Notes: generated from the sequence alone by a model not told the origin. A stretch of DNA of 6,954 bases from Saprospiraceae bacterium (GCA_947441325.1 CANETR010000104.1:1-6954), one strand, 5' to 3'; counted from the stretch's first letter, positions 1 to 5,860 are shown. A program made the numbers and translations.

Positions 1-326
1 GATTCGTTTTTATAGGTATTGTATTTTTGATTCAAATCATCAATAGTAACCTGAACCTTAGTAGCGTCCTCTTCCAATCTCTTTGTTTTTGAAACCTGAA
101 CGCTATATTTCTCTTCACTGAGTTTAATTTTTGCCTGGGCAGTTTCGATTTCTGACTTCAAATCGGAAATTTCTTTTCGTCTCTTTTTAAATGCAGGCCC
201 TGCGAAGAGCAAGTAATTAAAAAGCATTCCAAAAAGCAGTGTTAATACTAAAATAACAGAAAACACTATGGCTTCATAGCTATTTCCAAAACTGAACAGA
301 TTGCTCAAAATTTGTTGTAAATTCAT
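1..326 (-). CDS. Membrane-anchored coiled-coil protein, N-terminal part (runs off left edge)
   Basis: An open frame starts at the ATG complementary to 324-326 and stays open for 108 codons to the left edge, so only the N-terminus is present. The start is MNLQQILSNLFSFGNSYEAI. A hydrophobic stretch at about residues 19-42 would form one transmembrane helix. It is followed by a basic cluster (KKRRK, 47-51), which suggests the rest is cytoplasmic by the positive-inside rule. From about residue 52 on, the chain is rich in E, K, Q and D with heptad-like hydrophobics (EISDLKSEIETAQAKIKLSE), consistent with a coiled coil. It starts 29 bases after the stop of the OmpA-domain gene on the same strand, so co-transcription is likely. 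There is no Shine-Dalgarno, as is usual in Bacteroidota. I do not recognise a named family. A role as a cytoplasmic or membrane partner of the OmpA-like protein is inference from position only. Confidence 0.72.
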   Translation of the reverse strand, partial: MNLQQILSNLFSFGNSYEAIVFSVILVLTLLFGMLFNYLLFAGPAFKKRRKEISDLKSEIETAQAKIKLSEEKYSVQVSKTKRLEEDATKVQVTIDDLNQKYNTYKNE

Positions 327-355
327 ATAATTATATTTAAAGCAGGTATATTAAA

Positions 356-1309
356 TTAGCGTTTTTGGGGTTTAGTTTTTAAAGTGCTTATTTCTTTGAT
401 TATTATCTCTACGCGCCTATTTTTTGAAACAGCCAGCACATCCACTGTTTGATCCGGCAGTAATTCATTGTACATAGGTTTCTTTTTGCCAAGGGCAATT
501 ATTTGGATCTGTTGTTTAATTCCAAGTGACTTTAGATGGGTCGCCATTGCTTCAGCATAATGAAGGGATAAAGCATCCGCCTCTTTTTCAGAAATTTGAG
601 TATCGCAATGACCAATAACTTGAATGACTCGTTTAGGATTTTCAGACAAAAAAGATTTTAGCCTGGCTCCATAGTCATTTAGTGCATCGCTGATATTTAT
701 CTTTTTAACAGATGGGTCGAAGGCTGCCAAAATATCATTGTAACTTATTCGGCCTAGAGAGTCTTTAAAATTTTGTTTAAACAACGAATCTTCCCTAGCT
801 ATGAGCAACTCTGAAGCAGGGACAAAACCAAGCAATTTAAATCCTAAAAACCCAAATTCCGAACTATCTGTCTTTATTTCAAGCGTATGCAAAATAGCAT
901 TTTCAGAAAATGAGAACTCATTGACTAGTTTTTTTATGATATTATCAACTCTTTTGTTAGCCAAAAGAGCATCATCCTGACTTTTATAACGACCAATCAG
1001 CAACAAACGGCTATTTGGTTGAGATTTTAGCATAACCGAAAGTTGATTCAAAAATTCTTTGTGAATCTCGAATAAATGGGCAGTATCGCTGGCTATTTCA
1101 AAGTGAAATTCGGGATAATTTTGCAATATCTTGATGCCATCAGCTTCAACAGACAAGGTTTTGGGAATTTTTGATAGTATGCTAGCATCACTACTCAGTG
1201 CAGTATGATTACAATGACTTTTCAGTTGACAGACATAGTATGTCCTTGTCAAGCTAAGCCAAAGCCAAAAAACCAGCAATAAAATTAGAAACCTACCAAA
1301 AATTTGCAT
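356..1309 (-). CDS. OmpA-family protein with single N-terminal membrane anchor
   Basis: The protein has 317 residues. Residues 4-20 (FGRFLILLLVFWLWLSL) form one hydrophobic segment with no lipobox. It could be an uncleaved anchor or a signal peptide. Two cysteines follow in YVCQLKSHC (C27 and C33) and might form a disulphide. The C-terminal part, about 190-305, fits an OmpA-like peptidoglycan-binding domain. VIQVIGHCDTQ (229-238) matches the strand with the conserved GHxD motif. A helix of the RAxxVxxxL type follows (ALSLHYAEAMATHLKSLGI). SKNRRVEIII (295-304) is the NRRVEI signature. The first half, about 59-146, has a similar layout (FHFEIASD, then RLLLIGRYKSQDD, then ANKRVDNIIKKLV) and may be a degenerate second copy lacking the GHxD residues. 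Known members bind diaminopimelate in peptidoglycan. Here the expected place of action is the periplasm, anchored in the inner membrane. The exact partner is unknown. It is the first gene of a likely operon with the coiled-coil gene to its left. Confidence 0.8.
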   Translation of the reverse strand: MQIFGRFLILLLVFWLWLSLTRTYYVCQLKSHCNHTALSSDASILSKIPKTLSVEADGIKILQNYPEFHFEIASDTAHLFEIHKEFLNQLSVMLKSQPNSRLLLIGRYKSQDDALLANKRVDNIIKKLVNEFSFSENAILHTLEIKTDSSEFGFLGFKLLGFVPASELLIAREDSLFKQNFKDSLGRISYNDILAAFDPSVKKINISDALNDYGARLKSFLSENPKRVIQVIGHCDTQISEKEADALSLHYAEAMATHLKSLGIKQQIQIIALGKKKPMYNELLPDQTVDVLAVSKNRRVEIIIKEISTLKTKPQKR

Positions 1310-1392
1310 TTCTACACTTATTAAATTAGGCTAAAGTTATAATTTTTAAGTCACACTTGCAAAACTGTTTTAAGATGTTTGACATTTTTCAC

Positions 1393-1423
1393 TTGAAAAT
1401 AAAATCGTTTTTATCTATCTTTA
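1393..1423 (+). promoter_or_regulatory. Candidate dnaB promoter (distal)
   Basis: TTG at 1393-1395, a 20-base spacer, then TATCTTTA at 1416-1423. This matches the Bacteroidota sigma-ABfr consensus (TTG, about 19-21 bases, TAnnTTTG) except for the final base. Transcription from here would give a leader of roughly 160 bases for dnaB. The call rests on motif match alone. Confidence 0.35.
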
Positions 1424-1447
1424 GAATCCCAATAACATGAAAAGCGT

Positions 1448-1465
1448 AAAATCAAAATTGATTTT
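1448..1465. repeat. Inverted repeat in the divergent spacer
   Basis: AAAATCAA (1448-1455) and TTGATTTT (1458-1465) are perfect 8-base arms with an AA centre. This symmetry could be an operator between the divergent OmpA-like gene and dnaB, since it overlaps the -35-like TTG of the proximal candidate promoter. In such AT-rich DNA it could also be chance. The rest of the 1310-1592 spacer shows no gene. Confidence 0.3.
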
Positions 1466-1488
1466 TTAAAATTTTAGCCTTTACTTTG
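1458..1488 (+). promoter_or_regulatory. Candidate dnaB promoter (proximal)
   Basis: TTG at 1458-1460, 20 bases, then TTACTTTG at 1481-1488, which is one mismatch from TAnnTTTG. It lies about 100 bases before the dnaB start, closer than the 1393-1423 candidate. Its TTG sits inside the right arm of the inverted repeat at 1448-1465. Which of the two is used, or whether both are, cannot be decided here. Confidence 0.33.
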
Positions 1489-1592
1489 TAGTAAATAATT
1501 TCACACAAGAAAGAGCTATTTATATCATAAAATATTTATAAACAATACAATAGAAGCGGCTTTTGAATTAGAGGCTGCCTATTTGCCAACTT

Positions 1593-4397
1593 ATGGAAAA
1601 CGAATTAAACGAGTCAAAAAAAACTTTTAAAGCCAAGCGCAAAATTGAGGAGTCAGCATCTGCACTAAGTTTTGGCAAAGTACAACCGCAGGCGCGATCA
1701 CTCGAAGAAGCTGTGCTGGGCGCTATGATGCTCGATAAAGATGCTGTTGCTATGGTCATTGACATCCTACAGCCTGAAAGTTTTTATGTAGAAGCACACA
1801 AGCACGTTTACAAAGCGATTTGTACCCTTTTCGAAAAGAGTAATCCTGTCGATTTGCTCACCGTGACCGAAGAATTAAAAAAAATGGCGGTTCTGGAAAC
1901 AGTGGGTGGACCATTTTATCTGGTTGAACTAACCAACCGGGTAGCCTCTTCTGCCAATATTGAGTATCATGCGCGTATTGTGGCACAAAAACACATTCAG
2001 CGAGAACTTATACGCGTTTCAACCGAAACAATAAAAGATTCCTACGAAGACACCACCGATGTTTTCGACCTGCTCGACAAAGCCGAACAGAATCTTTTTG
2101 CCATTACCGAAAAGAACCTAAGCAGGGGTACTATGAGCATGAGCACCCTGGTAAATATGTCCATCAAACAATTCGAAGAACTCTCGAAAAAGGCTGATGG
2201 GCTCACTGGCGTACCAACTGGTTTTACAGGGCTAGACCGCGTCACATCTGGCTGGCAACCAAGCGATTTGATTATTGTGGCGGCTAGGCCGGGCATGGGA
2301 AAAACGAGCTTTACTTTAGCTATCACCAAAAATGCTGCACTAGACTTCAATCAAGGAGTGGCCTTTTTCTCATTGGAGATGTCGAGCGTACAGCTGGTTA
2401 ATCGTATCATTTCGATGGAAACGCAGATTGAGTCTGAAAAACTGCGTAAAGGAAGGCTCGAGGATTATGAGTGGCAACAGCTTTATGCGGTGGTTGACCG
2501 ATTGGCCAATGTTCCAATATTTATAGATGATACGCCGGGTATCAGTATTTTTGAGCTTCGTGCCAAATGCCGGAGGCTTAAAATGCAGCACGATATCAAA
2601 ATGGTTATCATTGACTACTTGCAGCTGATGACTGCTGGTGGCGATGGAAAAGGTGGGAACCGTGAACAGGAAATTTCGGCTATTTCACGCTCACTGAAAG
2701 CCTTGGCAAAAGAATTAAATGTTCCTGTAATTGCGCTCTCGCAGCTTAGCCGTGCTGTAGAAACCCGTGGTGGCAGTAAAAGACCACAGTTGTCGGATTT
2801 GAGGGAATGTGTAAGCGGCGATACCAAAGTGCTGTTACTTGATGGCAGTTGGGCGAGAATAGACAGCTTATTGGGACAAAAACCTGAAGTTTGGGCTATT
2901 GAGACCGATTCACAAAAGTTAAGAACAGCAGTATCCGATTTAGTTTGGGAAGTTGGGAAAATAGAAGTTTTTGAAATCACCCTCACAAGTGGCCGTAAAA
3001 TTAAGGCAAGTTCCGAACACCGCTTATTTGGTCCAAAAGGTTGGCAACGTGTACATAATATTGAGCTTGGTGATCGATTGGCCACTATTAGAGAAATCCC
3101 CGAGCCTAAAAACTGTATTAATATAGACCAGGACAGATTATTGGTATTGGCACATCTTATTGGGGATGGTAGTTACCTCAAAGGTCAGCCGCTTAGATAT
3201 ACAACTGCATCTGAAGCACATAGCGAGGCAGTAAAAACTGCTGCCGAAAAAGCTTTTGCTGTGATAGTAAACAGACATGAATCTGCTAAAGGAACTTGGC
3301 ATCAACTGGTTTTCAGCGGTAATGGTAACCGCTGGGCGCCAAAAGGCATCAATGCCTGGTTTAAAGAACTTGGTATTTTTAATCAACGTTCTAAAGAAAA
3401 AATGATTCCCAAGGAAATTTTCAGAATCGATAATGAGCATCTTGCCTTTTTCCTTAGACATCTCTGGGCTACAGATGGCACAATTTTTACACCTAAAAAA
3501 TCAAATACAAATTCCAAAGTTGCTTTTTCGACCAATAGTACACAATTGGCTGAGGATGTCAGTAATCTGTTGCTACGTTTTGCAATTCAAAGCCGTATCA
3601 GAAAGATAGAACAGGGTAAACACTATAATCCAATGTATAGTGTGGAGGTTTCAGGCATCGATAATCAATCTAAATTCCTTGAACGGATTGGGGCCTTTGG
3701 TTCAAAGATACCACAGGCGGTACTTCTAAAGACTTATTTAACTAACAGGGTTCAAAATACAAATGTTGATACCCTTCCAAACGGCATTTTCGACAAGGTA
3801 AAAGAATTGTTGCGCAGCAAAGGAATTTCGCAAAGAAAAATGGCTAAGCTGAGAGGCACTTCATACGGAGGCGCTGCTCATTTTAATTTTGCACCTTCAA
3901 GAGAACTTTTGGGAGAATACGCCGAAATTTTAGGATCTAATGAGCTAAAAAAATGGTCTGAAAGTGATTTGTTTTGGGACGAGGTTAAAGATATTCAAAG
4001 TCTTGGCGAAGAAACGGTTTATGACCTAACTGTGCCGGAACAGCATAATTGGATTGCAAATGGCATTTTAAGTCATAATTCCGGCGCCATTGAACAGGAT
4101 GCTGACATTGTTTCCTTCATTTACCGCCCCGAATATTATCAGATATTGGAGGACGAAGACGGAAACTCACTCAAAGGCATTGGCGAAATTATTATTGCTA
4201 AACACCGTAATGGAGCACTGGAGGATGTGCGCCTGAAATGGGACGGACAATACGCACTCTTCAGCAATTTGGATGACGATGCCTTCAGGAATTTTAATCA
4301 GGATGATTTCGGAAGTAGTTTTAATAATAATAATAATGATCAGACTTTCAATTCAAAACTAAACAATCCCGGAAAGATTGACGATGTCCCCTTTTAA
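1593..4397 (+). CDS. dnaB: Replicative DNA helicase DnaB with in-frame intein
   Basis: The precursor has 934 residues. Removing the intein (406-829) leaves 510 residues, the usual DnaB length. The N-terminal domain, about 30-175, has the family opening (PQARSLEEAVLGAMMLD). The RecA-like ATPase domain has the Walker A loop ARPGMGKTS (231-239, K237 and T238), FFSLEM with the catalytic glutamate E262, Walker B VIIDYLQLM (338-346, D341), and SQLSRAVETR (383-392). After the intein come GAIEQDADIVSFIYRPEYY (831-849) and AKHRNG (869-874), which carries the likely arginine finger R872. The hexamer unwinds duplex DNA 5' to 3' at the fork and binds primase through its N-terminal domain. ATG 1593 is chosen because an in-frame stop lies at 1569-1571 with no other ATG between. 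The tail (about 895-934) is Asn/Asp-rich, contains five AAT codons in a row, and ends IDDVPF like an SSB tip. The gene stands alone on its strand, with a hairpin and a new promoter after it. Confidence 0.97.
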   Translation: MENELNESKKTFKAKRKIEESASALSFGKVQPQARSLEEAVLGAMMLDKDAVAMVIDILQPESFYVEAHKHVYKAICTLFEKSNPVDLLTVTEELKKMAVLETVGGPFYLVELTNRVASSANIEYHARIVAQKHIQRELIRVSTETIKDSYEDTTDVFDLLDKAEQNLFAITEKNLSRGTMSMSTLVNMSIKQFEELSKKADGLTGVPTGFTGLDRVTSGWQPSDLIIVAARPGMGKTSFTLAITKNAALDFNQGVAFFSLEMSSVQLVNRIISMETQIESEKLRKGRLEDYEWQQLYAVVDRLANVPIFIDDTPGISIFELRAKCRRLKMQHDIKMVIIDYLQLMTAGGDGKGGNREQEISAISRSLKALAKELNVPVIALSQLSRAVETRGGSKRPQLSDLRECVSGDTKVLLLDGSWARIDSLLGQKPEVWAIETDSQKLRTAVSDLVWEVGKIEVFEITLTSGRKIKASSEHRLFGPKGWQRVHNIELGDRLATIREIPEPKNCINIDQDRLLVLAHLIGDGSYLKGQPLRYTTASEAHSEAVKTAAEKAFAVIVNRHESAKGTWHQLVFSGNGNRWAPKGINAWFKELGIFNQRSKEKMIPKEIFRIDNEHLAFFLRHLWATDGTIFTPKKSNTNSKVAFSTNSTQLAEDVSNLLLRFAIQSRIRKIEQGKHYNPMYSVEVSGIDNQSKFLERIGAFGSKIPQAVLLKTYLTNRVQNTNVDTLPNGIFDKVKELLRSKGISQRKMAKLRGTSYGGAAHFNFAPSRELLGEYAEILGSNELKKWSESDLFWDEVKDIQSLGEETVYDLTVPEQHNWIANGILSHNSGAIEQDADIVSFIYRPEYYQILEDEDGNSLKGIGEIIIAKHRNGALEDVRLKWDGQYALFSNLDDDAFRNFNQDDFGSSFNNNNNDQTFNSKLNNPGKIDDVPF
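2808..4079 (+). mobile_element. Full-length DnaB intein with LAGLIDADG homing endonuclease
   Basis: This in-frame insert covers residues 406-829 (424 residues) and interrupts the helicase motif DLRE/SGAIEQDAD. It starts with Cys406 in CVSGDTKVLLLDG (block A). Block B is KASSEHRLF with H476. The C-terminal blocks F and G are VYDLTVPEQHNWIANG and ILSHN, ending at His828-Asn829, with Ser830 as the +1 nucleophile. All classical splicing residues are therefore present. The middle holds two LAGLIDADG-type motifs, VLAHLIGDGSY (D525) and FFLRHLWATDGT (D628). Both acidic residues are kept, so the endonuclease is predicted to be active and able to home into intein-free dnaB alleles. Between the endonuclease and block F is an extra stretch with a helix-turn-helix look (about 731-780). 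Part of the insert is lower in G+C than the exteins: 16 of 60 bases at 3481-3540 against 30 of 60 at 2221-2280. That would fit acquisition by transfer, but these are only two samples. Confidence 0.95.
4323..4337 (+). repeat. (AAT)5 trinucleotide repeat in dnaB tail
   Basis: Five tandem AAT codons encode Asn911-Asn915 in the low-complexity linker before the DnaB C-terminal tip. A change in copy number would lengthen or shorten the linker without a frameshift. Confidence 0.8.
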
Positions 4398-4412
4398 TGG
4401 GTCATCCTTCCG

Positions 4413-4457
4413 AAAATTCTAAAATTATTAATTTTGAAAATAATTAATTAGAATTTT
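4413..4457 (+). terminator. AT-rich hairpin after dnaB, possible terminator
   Basis: AAAATTCTAA (4413-4422) pairs with TTAGAATTTT (4448-4457). The stem continues with AATTATT (4423-4429) against AATAATT (4439-4445), with two bulged A at 4446-4447 and a 9-base loop. That makes 17 base pairs, nearly all A-T, starting 15 bases after the dnaB stop. There is no clean T-tract after it, so it may act as a weak or two-way terminator, or protect the dnaB 3' end. Its right arm reaches the -33 region of the next promoter. Confidence 0.5.
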
Positions 4458-4479
4458 AGAAACAGAAATCATATCTTTG
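4454..4479 (+). promoter_or_regulatory. Promoter for the DUF177-rpmF unit
   Basis: TATCTTTG at 4472-4479 is an exact match to the Bacteroidota -7 element TAnnTTTG. It lies 25 bases before the ATG at 4505, leaving a short leader. The -33 element is weak: TTTTAG at 4454-4459 is the best candidate at suitable spacing. Confidence 0.6.
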
Positions 4480-4504
4480 CAGGCGTTTCTGAAAAAAACA
4501 GGCT

Positions 4505-5053
4505 ATGAAAGCATTAAAATCCTTCAACATTAACTTCGTTGGTTTAAAAGAAGGAAAGCACAAATTTGAATATCATCTCGACAGAAAATTTATCGAATCA
4601 ATCGAAAATGCGCTGCTTGACGATTTAAATGTTGATGCTGTTTTGATGCTGGACAAACATAACAATTTGCTTGAGCTTAATTTTTCATGGAAAGGAACAG
4701 TAGCTGCTGTTTGCGATATTTGCAATGAAAACTTCGATTTACCCATAAAAGGCAAAGAATCTATCATTGTAAAGTTTGTACATGAAATGCCCGAAGATAC
4801 ATTGGATCCCGAAGTGATTTATGTTTTACAGGGTGAAAGCACTATAAATGTAGCAATGCCGCTTTATGAAGCCTTAGTTCTGCAAATACCTTTGAGAAAA
4901 GTTCATCCGGACGATAAAGACGGTAATCCAGGTTGTAACCCTGAACTTTTGAATTATCTTGAAGAAATCAGAGGAGATGAAAATGCAGTTGATACAAATG
5001 CAACAGATGAAGAAAAGAAGAGCATTTGGGATGAATTGAAAAAATTAAAATAA
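4505..5053 (+). CDS. DUF177 (YceD-like) family protein
   Basis: The protein has 182 residues, is soluble and has no signal peptide. The DUF177 features are a CxxC pair (C70 and C73 in VCDICNENFDLPI), the acidic central part (VIYVLQGESTINVAMPLYEALVLQIPLR, about 105-131), and a distal PLRKVHPDD...GC with C144. The tail is acidic then basic, ending WDELKKLK. Members of this family are found directly upstream of rpmF in many bacteria and have been linked to 23S rRNA accumulation and large-subunit assembly. The biochemical role in Bacteroidota is not established. The spacing to rpmF is 48 bases with no terminator, so the two are very probably co-transcribed from the promoter at 4454-4479. The cysteines suggest a metal site shared in spirit with L32, which is inference. 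The family call is firm and the function only partly known. Confidence 0.87.
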   Translation: MKALKSFNINFVGLKEGKHKFEYHLDRKFIESIENALLDDLNVDAVLMLDKHNNLLELNFSWKGTVAAVCDICNENFDLPIKGKESIIVKFVHEMPEDTLDPEVIYVLQGESTINVAMPLYEALVLQIPLRKVHPDDKDGNPGCNPELLNYLEEIRGDENAVDTNATDEEKKSIWDELKKLK

Positions 5054-5101
5054 AGGGTTGAATACCTAGTTTAACAATAAAAATATAAAATCTTAATAAT
5101 C

Positions 5102-5305
5102 ATGGCACATCCAAAGACCAGAATCTCGAAACAGCGCAAACACAAACGCCGTACACATTATAAAATTGAAGCACCAAACGTTGTAGCCTGCTCAAATTGC
5201 GGTTCTCCTAAGTTGACTCACCATATCTGTGGCGAATGCGGATACTATCGCAGCAAGCCTTTGATCGCTGTTGCATCTGACGCTGTAGAAGCTAACGAAG
5301 AGTAA
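5102..5305 (+). CDS. rpmF: Large ribosomal subunit protein bL32
   Basis: The protein has 67 residues. The opening MAHPKTRISKQRKHKRRTHY is the basic N-terminal arm of L32, which threads into 23S rRNA. It is followed by the family motif APNVVACSNCG. Four cysteines, C30, C33, C43 and C46, in the CxxC...CxxC layout form the zinc-ribbon version of L32, so this is not the zinc-free paralogue seen in some bacteria. YYRSKPLI is the conserved end of the fold. An acidic tail (SDAVEANEE) follows. The upstream neighbour is the DUF177 gene, the classical partner. The leader before the ATG is AT-rich without a Shine-Dalgarno. In many bacteria a fatty-acid gene (plsX or fabH) comes next. Here a strong terminator and a long repeat-filled spacer follow instead. 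Confidence 0.97.
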   Translation: MAHPKTRISKQRKHKRRTHYKIEAPNVVACSNCGSPKLTHHICGECGYYRSKPLIAVASDAVEANEE

Positions 5306-5310
5306 TAATT

Positions 5311-5323
5311 CAGGATTATCCTG
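5311..5323. repeat. 13-base palindrome after rpmF
   Basis: CAGGAT (5311-5316), a single T, and ATCCTG (5318-5323) form a perfect odd palindrome five bases after the rpmF stop. As RNA it could form only a 4-bp stem with a 5-base loop. It may be a small protein site or chance. Confidence 0.3.
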
Positions 5324-5336
5324 CGAATAAATACTT

Positions 5337-5368
5337 AGCTCCCATGACTATTCATGTGGAGCTTTTTT
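5337..5368 (+). terminator. Intrinsic terminator of the DUF177-rpmF unit
   Basis: AGCTCC and CATGA (5337-5347) pair with TCATG (5352-5356) and GGAGCT (5358-5363). This gives an 11-bp stem with one bulged T (5357) and a CTAT loop. Six T residues follow directly (5363-5368). It is a textbook intrinsic terminator 31 bases after the rpmF stop, so the repeat arrays that follow lie outside the rpmF transcript. Confidence 0.9.
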
Positions 5369-5391
5369 AACATAAGATTTCTTCTCGTCAT

Positions 5392-5706
5392 TCGTTCTTT
5401 GTTCATTGTTCTTTGTTAATTGTTCTTTGTTAATTGTTCTTTGTTAATTGTTCTTTGTTAATTGTTCTTTGTTAATTGTTCTTTGTTCATCGTTAATTGT
5501 TCATTGTTCATTGTTCTTTGTTCATCGTTCTTTGTTCTTTGTTCTTTGTTCATTGTTAATTGTTCATTGTTCTTTGTTCGTTGTTTATTGTTCATTGTTT
5601 ATTGTTCATTGCTTATTGTTCTTCGTTCATTGTTCTTTGTTAATCGTTATTTGTTAATTGTTAATCGTTATTCGTTAATTGTTAATCGTTATTCGTTAAT
5701 TGTTCA
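5392..5706. repeat. Array A: 45 in-register degenerate heptamers T(T/C)GTTNN
   Basis: I parsed 45 consecutive 7-base units (315 bases) without an insertion or deletion. Positions 1 (T), 3 (G) and 5 (T) never vary. Position 2 is T or C, and position 4 is T in all but one unit (TTGCTTA at 5609). The last two bases are mostly CT, AA or CA, less often TA or AT. Units 3-13 (5406-5482) alternate TTGTTCT and TTGTTAA, a 14-base period. Units 39-44 (5658-5699) are two copies of a 21-base block. The unit length is not a multiple of three, so all three frames read short hydrophobic heptapeptide repeats. These have only TTG starts and are not credible genes. The 5707-5729 gap to array B is unique sequence. 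The function is unknown. It may be a neutral satellite or a protein-binding array. Confidence 0.95.
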
Positions 5707-5729
5707 TCTCGTCAGCATGACTAGACATT

Positions 5730-5807
5730 CTTTCCTCTTTCCTCTTTCCTCTTTCCTCTTTCATTCTTTCCTCTTTCAATCTTTCATCTTTCAATCTTTC
5801 ATCTTTC
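5730..5807. repeat. Array B: 11 CTTTC units at 7-8 base spacing
   Basis: CTTTC starts at 5730, 5737, 5744, 5751, 5758, 5766, 5773, 5781, 5788, 5796 and 5803. The first five units are separated by exactly 7 bases as CTTTCCT. The later ones alternate between 7 and 8 through AT and AAT joints. The plus strand is almost pure pyrimidine. The array ends 18 bases before the -7 element of the ridA promoter, so its last unit falls where the -33 element would be. Length changes by slippage could alter that promoter, but this is inference. Confidence 0.9.
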
Positions 5808-5833
5808 ACCCTAACAAAAATTAACTATATTTG
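5804..5833 (+). promoter_or_regulatory. ridA promoter
   Basis: TATATTTG at 5826-5833 matches the Bacteroidota -7 element TAnnTTTG exactly, 27 bases before the ridA ATG. The -33 position falls at the end of repeat array B (TTTC at 5804-5807, 18 bases upstream), where no perfect TTG is present. Confidence 0.6.
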
Positions 5834-5860
5834 CACTAAATAAACCAATCCGTAACAATC

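Noticed and set aside
1360..1367. Possible leftward -7 element for the OmpA-like gene (complement CAGTTTTG)
   Set aside because: It has one mismatch, and no TTG lies at a suitable distance upstream on that strand, so I could not support it as a promoter.
2042..3461. Several minus-strand frames of 73 to 156 codons opposite dnaB
   Set aside because: They lie wholly opposite a strongly supported gene, have no recognisable domain, and are typical antisense shadows.
4573..4767. Minus-strand frame of 64 codons opposite the DUF177 gene
   Set aside because: It is an antisense shadow of a gene with clear family features and a matching promoter.
5392..5807. CRISPR-like array
   Set aside because: Units are 7-8 bases and contiguous, with no spacers between repeats and no cas genes in the window.
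5448..5824. Two overlapping plus-strand frames encoding hydrophobic heptapeptide repeats
   Set aside because: They arise because a 7-base repeat read in triplets gives the same peptide in every frame. Both start with TTG inside the repeat, have no leader signal, and end where the repeats end.
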